Of a stretch of 64,000 nt of DNA, positions 56,331 through 64,000 are shown piece after piece. The notes beneath the pieces were generated by a model. It searched no databases. It was not told where the DNA came from and saw nothing but the letters and a program-made list of their open reading frames with translations. The position numbers and the translations under genes were made by a program. Numbering within the stretch: position 1 is the first letter of the stretch; every line of letters begins with the position of its first letter. The DNA comes from Ascaphus truei. Its lineage: Eukaryota > Chordata > Amphibia > Anura > Ascaphidae. Location of the stretch: assembly GCA_036426205.1 (NCBI GenBank), contig CM071569.1, forward strand, positions 6,736,908-6,800,907, in the 5' to 3' direction.

Positions 56331-57083
56331 ACAGGCGCACTCTAGTGTATTAAGTATATAAAAGTTTATAGGACTATAACATATAAAAAGCCACACACTC
56401 ACAAACAGAGTATAAAATCAAGCATGTATGAGATATACTCAATCGCCATAGAACTGCAAGGGTCCACGCCAACGTTCCTTTGGGTGCCTCCTCTGCTGTA
56501 ACCGGTAGCTCAGCAGAGATGTATGGATACTCCAGAAACCGGATTGATGTCATCACTCACGTCCCATATAGAGATTTCCTCCCGGTATCAACACCTTCAA
56601 CTGGCACTGTTCACCATAGAATGCTGCATATAACCGCAGTCAAGGGAAACTCGGCAGTCCAAAACAGTCCTCAATAGCCGCAATAATACACTCTCTGCCG
56701 TGAGTAATAAAATCAGCTGCTAGCTCGCTACTTAGGAAACGCCCTACGTGTTTCGTCACTGACTATTGAGGACTCTGTTTGGGCTGCAGAGTTTCCCTTG
56801 ACTGCGGTTATATGCAGCATTCTATGGTGAACAGTGCCTTGAAGGTGTCTATATGGGACACTGAGTGATGACATCATCCGTTCCTGGAGTATCCATACAT
56901 CCTGCTGAGCTACCGGTTACAGCAGAGGAGGCACCAAAGGAACGTTGGCGTGGACCCTTGCATCTGGCGATTGAGTATATCTCATACATGCTGATTTTAT
57001 ACTCTGTTTGTGAGTGTGTGGCTTTTTATATGTTATAGTCCTATAAAACTTTTATATACTTTAATACACTAGGAGTGCGCCTG
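56331..57083. mobile_element. Foldback element C, unit 1 copy
   Basis: Long arms start ACAGGCGCACTC and share GTATATAAAAGTTTATAGG, CACACTCACAAACAGAG and GGTCCACGCCAACGTTCC. The centre holds ACGTGTTTCG at 56,746-56,755, a one-base variant of the CGAAACGCGT core. Right end CCTGTTTTTTC runs into a TA microsatellite at about 57,096. The duplicate is 58,135-58,880. The sequence between the arms gives no coding content. Confidence 0.82.
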
Positions 57084-57091
57084 TTTTTTCA

Positions 57092-57122
<31 letters not shown>

Positions 57123-57738
57123 AACAAAAAAAAATATTAGCGCAACCTATCACTAATAATATCTCTATAAAAATAAAAGGTGATTATAAAAATAAAAGTA
57201 AAAATACAGATAAGAATAAAAAACCTATGCTAAGCACAGTGGATAATAAAATTAATGTATTAAACTAATAAAATGCATAAAAATACATTAAAAAGTAAAT
57301 GTCCAGAAAAATTATATAGAAAGTATATACAAATCCCAAAATATTCCAATTGCTATCCAAAAGAGTCTCTGCAGCCCAAATGAAGGGAACACCACTCCTT
57401 GAGGATATCTACAAAACACAGAAAACCATGCGCACTCAGCCCACTACCCAGCAGTGCAAGATATTTGTAACAACTTTCCTGTGGAATGTGTTGCCAATAT
57501 TACCAGCGGTTTGAGCGCAAAATGTAGCAATGATAATGTTAGCTTCGTAATATCAGAATACATTGTAGCTGCCTGAGTACACTACTGAAGAATTGATTTG
57601 AAACTGAAAGGCGGGCCATTTAGTGAACCCTGGGAAGCAGGATTTTGCTGATCGATCACAGGAGGAATTCATCGACAACAGCTTAGGTAATTAGTTTTCA
57701 ATAAATGTAATCAAAGGCTGTGTGTGTATGTATTCAAT

Positions 57739-57798
57739 CTTGTCTGACACAGGTAATTTCAATCTAAATCAGTATCACTAAGGCGCTACTCCAATATT

Positions 57799-57843
<45 letters not shown>

Positions 57844-57900
57844 ATTGGAGTAGAGCGCCCTAGTGATACTGATTTAGATTGAAATTACTGTGCAGACAAG
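57739..57900. mobile_element. TA-centred foldback, unit 2 copy
   Basis: Second copy of 55,945-56,104, with a longer TA run at about 57,801-57,836 and small gaps in the arms. Confidence 0.8.
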
Positions 57901-58134
57901 ATATAATATTCAGGCTATATGACCAATAGATACCTAAAGGCGATATATTTACTATAGCAACGTATATAATAGTAGACTAGACTATATAGACAATACTAAA
58001 AATATATTTAATAAAAAGAAAAATATAAAAAATACAAATATATGAAACACGATATACATAATCACTGGAGACTTGCAGCCCGAATATATGGATCACCAAA
58101 TCCCAAGGATATCTGAAAAAAAACAAAAGAAAAA

Positions 58135-58880
58135 CAGGCGCACTCCTAGTGTATTAAGTATATAAAAGTTATAGGACTATAACATATAAAAAGCCACACA
58201 CTCACAAAACAGAGTATAAAATCAAGCATGTATGAGATATACTCAATCGCCATAGAACTGCAAGGGTCCACGCCAAACGTTCCTTTGGTGCCTCTTGCTG
58301 AACGGAGAGTCAGCAGGATGTATGGAACTCCAGAAACCGGATTGATGTCATCATCCGCGTCCCATATAGAGATTTCTCGGTATCAACACCTTCAACTGGC
58401 ACTGTTCACCATAGAATGCTGCATTAACCGAGTCAAGGGAAACTCGGCAGTCCAAAGACAGTCCTCAATAGCCGCAATAACATCTCTGGGTGAGTAATAA
58501 AATCAGCGCTAAGCTCGCTACTTTAGGAAACGCCCTACGTGTTTCGTCACTGACTTTGAGGACTCTGTTTGGGCTGCAGAGTTTCCCTTGACTGCGGTTA
58601 TATGCAGCATTTTATGGTGAACAGTGCCAGTGAAGGTGTCTATATGGGACACTGAGTGATGAATCATCCGGTTCCTGGAGTATCCATAATCCTGCTGAGC
58701 TACCGGTTACAGCAGAGGAGGCACCAAAGGAACGTTGGCGTGGACCCTTGCAGTTCTATGGCGATTGAGTATATCTCATACATGCTTGATTTTATACTCT
58801 GTTTGTGAGTGTGGTGGCTTTTTATATGTTTTATGTCCTATAAAACTTTTATATACTTTAATACACTAGGGTGCGCGCTG
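58135..58880. mobile_element. Foldback element C, unit 2 copy
   Basis: Second copy of 56,331-57,083, with ACGTGTTTCG at 58,537-58,546 and numerous one-base gaps. A TA run follows at about 58,888-58,916. Confidence 0.8.
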
Positions 58881-58882
58881 TT

Positions 58883-58919
<37 letters not shown>

Positions 58920-59218
58920 AACAAAAGAAAAAAATTAGCGCCAACCTATCACTATATAATATCTCTATAAAAATAAAAGGTGATTATAAAAATAAAAGTA
59001 AAAAATAATACAGATAAGAATAAAAAACCTATGCTAAGCACAGTGGATAGATAAAAATTAATGTATTAAACTAATAAAATGCATAAAAATACATTAAAAA
59101 GTAAATGTCCAGAAAAAAAAATATATATAGAAAGTATATACAAATCCCAAATATTCAATTGCTATCCAAAAGAGTCTCTGCAGCCCAAATGAAGGGAACA
59201 CCACTTCCTTGAGGATAT

Positions 59219-60045
59219 CTACAAAACACAGAAAAAAAACAGGCGCACTCATAGCGTAAAATTGTATAACAATAAATTTTGGAATAAGGGATAAAAATAA
59301 CACACTCACAAAAAGAGCTGAATAAAATGCATTTTTGAGTACAACTCAGCCCGTTCAGACGCAGGAACCAAAGAGGAGGACTTCGGTGTGATGTCCGCGG
59401 TGTGTTTGCCACAATAGCCCTCTATGCCAGCAGGGACCGAAAGCCACGAGGGAGCCGCTTCCCCTTGCTCCAGCGCACACAGAGCATACACTGAATCAAA
59501 TCTCGCGTGAGCTCGATGACATCAGCGAGGTTTCAGCGAGAGGAGTTCACTTCATAATGAAGTCTCGTTCGAGACGAAACGCGTAGAGATTGCTGTGGAG
59601 CTACTGTCCAGTTTTGTATAATTTATACTGACAATCATCTGCATATATTGTACTTTTGCTGCGTTCTAGCATTTGCTACCAGCCATTCAGACATTCAAGT
59701 TCCTGTTTACACTGTGAACTCTCTCCGGCTGAAACCTCGCTGATGTCATCGAGCTCACGCGAGATTTGATTCGTGTATGCTTGTGTAGCGCTGGAGCAAG
59801 GGGAAGGCGGCGTCCCTCGTGGCTTTCGGTCCCTGCTGGGACATAGAGGGGCTATTGTGGCAAGACACACGCGGACATCACACCGAAGTCCTCCCTTTGG
59901 GTTCCTGCGTTCTGAACGGGCTGAGTTGTACTCAAAAATGCATTTATTCAGCTCTGTTGTGAGTGTGTATTTTTATCCCTATTCCATAAATTATTGTTAT
60001 ACAATTTTACGCTATGAGTGCGCCAGTTTTTCTGTGTTTTTGTAG
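59219..60045. mobile_element. Foldback element D, right copy, both ends present
   Basis: The ends are CTACAAAACACAG at 59,219 and CTGTGTTTTTGTAG at 60,045. The fold centre has CGAAACGCGT at 59,575-59,584 next to TTCATAATGAAGTCTCGTTC. Relative to 44,995-45,810 the asymmetric centre is inverted, which proves the copies are in opposite orientation. Confidence 0.85.
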
Positions 60046-60959
60046 ATATATATATTAATATATATATATATATATACACAAATGTAAATACAACTGTATG
60101 CTCATCTGCATGTTTAGGCAGGTCTGCAACCCGCTTTTCACCATTATCACCAGCACACAGCACTTCCACTGCAGCAAGGGATTCTGGGGAATGACATGCA
60201 AATAATATATATATTAATATATTTTAAAGCTGCTTGGATTGCCTCTTTAAAAATTCCTACAGAATATAGACTACATAAAACATATGCACTGACAACTTGA
60301 AATCAGCCGACAGCCCCCAGTAACACAAGATGACATATTGTAGTAACAGGACAAAGGGTTCAAGAATAAATTTAGCCACAAAGTCCTTCTATGTTGCAAT
60401 CGCGCTTCAAAAATACTGGCACCAAGCAGCGTATATGATTAATCTTAGTGTGTGCCATTTTGGGTATTTCTGCGACGACATCATAAATAGGGCAAGTGGA
60501 GCAGCTTAGGGCAGTTACTTTTGCATGGTGGCGCAGGTGTATGTATTAAGAAATGTGCTCCGTGCGTTCCTTTTCTTGAAGGTTTTTTGCGCTCTTTTCT
60601 CGGTCACCGTAAAGGTGGCGTATGTGTGGTTTTTGCACAGAATACTAACACAGCAGTATCTATCCGCCAAATAATACCAGAGTACAAATACTTTAAATAA
60701 AATGCTATTATTATTTAACGTAAATGCATCGGCGCACAACTGCTACTTGATACATAGACCCTGTAGTCTGAACTATATTTAAGTACACAATCAGAATTAA
60801 CTTACAGTTAATTAATGCGCACTGACCATCTAGCTTTTTTTCTTTATTCAGCCTAATTCTGCCTACCCTTTCTCCTTAAACATCCCTTTTTTACATTTGT
60901 TTTTATTACCAGGATGGGAACCAGAGGGCCCCTTGGAACTGAAACAAGGTTGAGGCTGG

Positions 60960-61105
60960 AGTGGTCAACTCCAATCCTCAATGGCCACCAACAGGTCAGG
61001 TTTTAAGGATATCCCAGCTTCAGCACTGATTGAGCCACTATGCTGATGCAGATATTTCCTTAGAACCGGCATGTTGGTGGCCATTGAGGACTGGAGTTGG
61101 CCACT
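60960..61105. mobile_element. hAT-like foldback MITE, right-arm copy
   Basis: Inverted counterpart of 43,921-44,068, with GTGGTCAACTCCAATCCTC and GGAGTTGGCCACT ends. Confidence 0.8.
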
Positions 61106-61262
61106 AACTAGTTAAGGGGTGGGGAAATGGGAATGTTACTCCTGCTTTAAATGACCCAGAAGAGATACTCATTCCCAATTCTAATATTACTACAATGATC
61201 AGATCACCTTTTCACAAACGGCCATCACAGGTAGAAATACACGTTCTTAAGTTCACCTTGGT

Positions 61263-62059
61263 CAACATTTAAAAATTGCAGTATCCTGGAATCTCTCCAA
61301 GGAGAAACTGGTGCTACAAATTGTCCACAGATATATACTATGTATTATAGTCCAGAACAATAATTGCAATAATTGCATAAAAATAGAACACTCTTCAGTC
61401 CAGTATCCCAATAATGAATAAGCCTGATGTTGAGACTCCGCTTTGATCGTGGCACGTGACAAACAAAGGGTAGGGGTATAAAGTGGTGAGGGGAATAAAA
61501 GCAGTAGTTCAGCGGTGTTCCCTAACCAGGAACACCCGCCTAAGCAACGCTACTCTCCGCCACAACCCTCCTACCCCCGGTGTCACCCACGAACAAGCAA
61601 TCCTCACTGCGGAGGTAGGGGATGGAGAACAAGAGAAGCAAGCACTCACAATCTTGACGCGGCGGTCTCGGTCAACGATAACGTCAGGAATCACGAAACG
61701 GAAGAGGAAGTCAGCGTGCTACAGCCGAAGTAAATCTTGCCAAAAATAGGTAATGAGGCGGTCACTGATGCCGCAAGGGTATAGAAGTTCCACACGCCAT
61801 AAAAATAAAGTTTGGTTTATAGTGGCATATAATACACAGAGAAAATCTGCCACAGAGCGAACTCTGACGCGTTTCGTCACACAGTTTGACAAAGTCACTG
61901 GTGTGACGAAACGCGTCAGAGTTCGCTCTGTGGCAGATTTCCTGTGTATATATGCACTAATAAACCAAACTTTATTTTTATGGCGGTGTGGAACTTCTAT
62001 ACCTTGCGGCAGCAGTGACCGCCTCATTACACTATTTTTAGCAAACATTTAAAAATTGC
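61263..62059. mobile_element. Retroposon-like unit, right-arm copy
   Basis: Inverted counterpart of 42,951-43,758. The direct repeats CAACATTTAAAAATTGC (61,263-61,279) and CAAACATTTAAAAATTGC (62,042-62,059) bound it. Both arms of the hairpin keep intact cores: ACGCGTTTCG at 61,867-61,876 and CGAAACGCGT at 61,907-61,916. Confidence 0.78.
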
Positions 62060-62153
62060 CTACTCCAATGTTCTCTATTAACAAATGTAGGTCCCCAGTT
62101 AGGTTTAGCGGAAAACAAACTGTTTTTGTTATTTACGCGAAAACATTTTTACT

Positions 62154-62664
62154 TAAAATAAGACAAAGTCTGGTCAATGACAACCGGCACAAAATTTCTA
62201 AAAATATGGGCCCCTTGGCTAGAACAATCAGACATCCCAGGGGTGAACGCCACCAATATTCTGGTGATACAAGAGATGCGTTCTCCTTGGGGAGGCATAC
62301 AGACAGTGACAGAACAGAGTACTGGTAGGGCAGACGTAGGCAGACAGTGAGATTGCAAAGGAAGACCCTTGCAGACAGGCACAGAATCGTTGGTCGAGAT
62401 CACAAGCAGGAGACGCTCTTGCTTGGCTTCCCCCTACCCCTCCCCCCCCTTCCCCTGGGTTCGTCTTGTTGTTCGTATGTTTGTGGTTTTTTCTTTTTCT
62501 TTTCTTTTCCCCTACAATACGTCAGTATTTGTAACGTTTAACATTGAAAAACAAAAATTTGGGCACGGGATTTCCATGTATGCTTATGGGTGTGTTAGAC
62601 AGCATGTGCACTGTTTCGTCCAATAAAAAAACTTTTTTGTTGAAAAAAAATAAAATAAGACAAA
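62154..62664 (+). mobile_element. L1-clade LINE fragment, right-arm copy
   Basis: Inverted counterpart of 42,325-42,852, now on the plus strand. TAAAATAAGACAAA is repeated at 62,154-62,167 and 62,651-62,664. The ORF2 tail and C-rich 3' UTR are present with small gaps. Confidence 0.88.
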
Positions 62665-62731
62665 ATATAATTATCTACAAGTCATGGAAAATTCTATCAA
62701 AATGGTTAGTTATAGTACATCGAATTATTTT

Positions 62732-63718
62732 TGTGAGGAGTTGGATGTTTTTCCTGGGAGGACCCTCTGTGTTGCTCAGACCTATATATATGTATGTGGC
62801 CTGGGTCCCTGGTTTGGTTTTACCTCGCTGCAGCTTGGGAGAAGGGAGGTTGCTGCGGAGTCAGGTGACTAGCCCTGGCCAATGGAGTGTTAGGATTCCC
62901 TGCCGAAGCAGTTGTTACAGTTGGTGCTCTGAGGGCTTGCTGTCAGTGGAGCAGGGACACAGTTAGGGAAGGTTGTATAGGTGCAGGGGTCTGTGACCTC
63001 TGCATTAGGCCAGAGATCCCCTAGGCCCCAGTTAGGCCCAACTCATCCGATTGTGGCTGCTTTAGAAGAACCCTTCAGTTAGGGATCCTGCCCTTTTAGT
63101 GAGTAGCCAGCTTAGGGCCACAGTGGTTTATTTGAACTATTGCTGCTGCAGTCTGTGACCAAACTGCCAGAGAGGAGCAACCATCATTGCGGAAGTCACT
63201 CCAGAGGGAGGCATCCCATCCAGCAGAGGATATCGTTGATCGGCGGACCCGGCTTCTCATTTTTAGCGTGCCGGGTGTGGACAAACCCGACAGGTACCGT
63301 TCACCAACACCGTATAATAAGGCGCTGATCACGCCTAGAGGGGTGGGCATTTTTGGGGACACTATTGGGTGAAGTGACCAAAAGGACACCTCTGGTACTG
63401 TGGACACGGTGTGGGGATACACGGTGGTAGAACAACGCCCTGCGCGGCGAGGTATAACTGTAACCATTAGTAATGGATGCGATGTGGTTTATGGTTATTG
63501 CTCACAGAAATGTTATTATTGTTATTCTTATAATCTGTGGACTGTATTAATAGTTCCTGCTCGGGATTATCCTATCCAATTGGGATCCAGTGCAGGTGGA
63601 GGCGCTGCCACAGTATTCGTTACCCCAGGCTCCTAGTAGCTGAGGCTCAGATCCCTGTGAGCCGACAGGTACCGCCCGCACTAGTAGAACCTTCACATTA
63701 GAGGGAAATAGGGCTACA
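62732..63718 (+). mobile_element. Probable solo LTR, right-arm copy
   Basis: Inverted counterpart of 41,246-42,253, from TGTGAGGAGTTGG to GGGCTACA, with CCTATATATATGTATG as TATA candidate at about 62,783. Short plus-strand frames inside have no domains. Confidence 0.6.
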
Positions 63719-64000
63719 TGTATACTGTACTGAAGGCTAAGTGCTGTATGGAGATAGGTTATTTTTTTTTTCATTTTGGATACGGTGCAGAGAGGGTTTT
63801 ATACCAGAGATGACCAAACTAGTATAAGTATATAACAAAGTTTCTCAAAAATAAATAAAAAATATGACCAGTAAATATTGATAAGATCATGGTTATGTGA
63901 TTACTGATTATATTCATGTTTATGAAACCGCTCAATTGAACTTTGAACAGAGAGAAGACAAGATCAGCTATCTCCTTCTGTGCATTATAATCATCTATGT

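Larger units (their letters stand above)
55640..59249 (+). repeat. Tandem duplication, two units of about 1.8 kb
   Basis: Unit 1 is 55,640-57,437 and unit 2 is 57,438-59,249. Each holds, in order, GCAGTGCAAGATATTTG, a TA-centred foldback, foldback element C, another TA run and the first bases of element D (CTACAAAACACAG). The join between units lies inside element D text: GCGCACTCA followed by GCCCAC. Units differ mostly by one-base gaps. Confidence 0.85.
59240..64000 (-). repeat. Right arm of the large inverted duplication
   Basis: Reverse complement of 40,956-45,810, to the window end. It contains inverted copies of the hAT-like MITE (60,960-61,105), the 17-bp-duplication unit (61,263-62,059), the L1 fragment (62,154-62,664) and the LTR (62,732-63,718). 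Confidence 0.92.

Noticed and set aside
62544..62966. 140-codon plus-strand frame in the right arm
   Set aside because: Runs across the L1 3' UTR, its target duplication and the LTR start; the left-arm copy does not keep one frame.

Overview
The window looks like repeat-dense, gene-poor vertebrate nuclear DNA, most probably from a frog or another amphibian. The evidence is the repeat content: Tc1/mariner transposons with paired TA duplications, an L1-clade LINE, a CR1-type LINE, a chromodomain Ty3/Gypsy element, long-LTR solo LTRs, many foldback elements and TA microsatellites. I found no host protein-coding gene, rRNA or tRNA gene. Almost all open frames longer than 60 codons are chance frames or pieces of transposons. 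Assignment to Anura rests on remembered repeat families and is an inference.

Layout. 1-2.95 kb: small foldback elements. 2.95-8.66 kb: a 5'-truncated L1-clade LINE with a 14-bp target-site duplication, split by a Tc1 transposon that is itself split by a foldback MITE. 8.7-14 kb: mostly unassigned AT-rich DNA with small repeats. 14.0-18.2 kb: a 1.47-kb solo LTR with 5-bp duplication, a short retroposon-like unit carrying an exon-like cassette, and a second LTR. 18.2-24 kb: no recognisable gene. 24.0-34.5 kb: a nested stack, in which a Tc1 copy abuts a decayed chromodomain Gypsy, the Gypsy is split by a solo LTR, the solo LTR is split by a nearly intact 4.9-kb LTR retroelement, and the Gypsy ends against another Tc1 fragment. 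35.2-36.75 kb: an antisense CR1-type LINE split by a MITE. 41-64 kb: an inverted duplication with arms of at least 4.8 kb (40,956-45,810 and 59,240-64,000), around a 13.4-kb spacer that contains a 1.8-kb tandem duplication and the longest repeat-poor stretch (about 49.2-55.4 kb).

The most interesting object is the 4.9-kb LTR element at 27,199-32,087. It has two near-identical LTRs, a 5-bp duplication, a plausible primer site and a polypurine tract, but no protease, reverse transcriptase or integrase. It carries one long, now broken, coiled-coil reading frame that includes eight tandem 14-residue repeats. It must have been moved in trans, and the coiled-coil gene may be captured cargo or an unusual gag. 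A second theme is a set of foldback repeats that share a CGAAACGCGT core, several lying against TA microsatellites. A third is a pair of short elements with 15- to 17-bp direct repeats and an inverted copy of their own interior at one end.

Repeat copies between about 45 and 62 kb differ from each other mainly by one-base gaps, so part of this region may be poorly polished sequence, and the duplications there need checking against reads.
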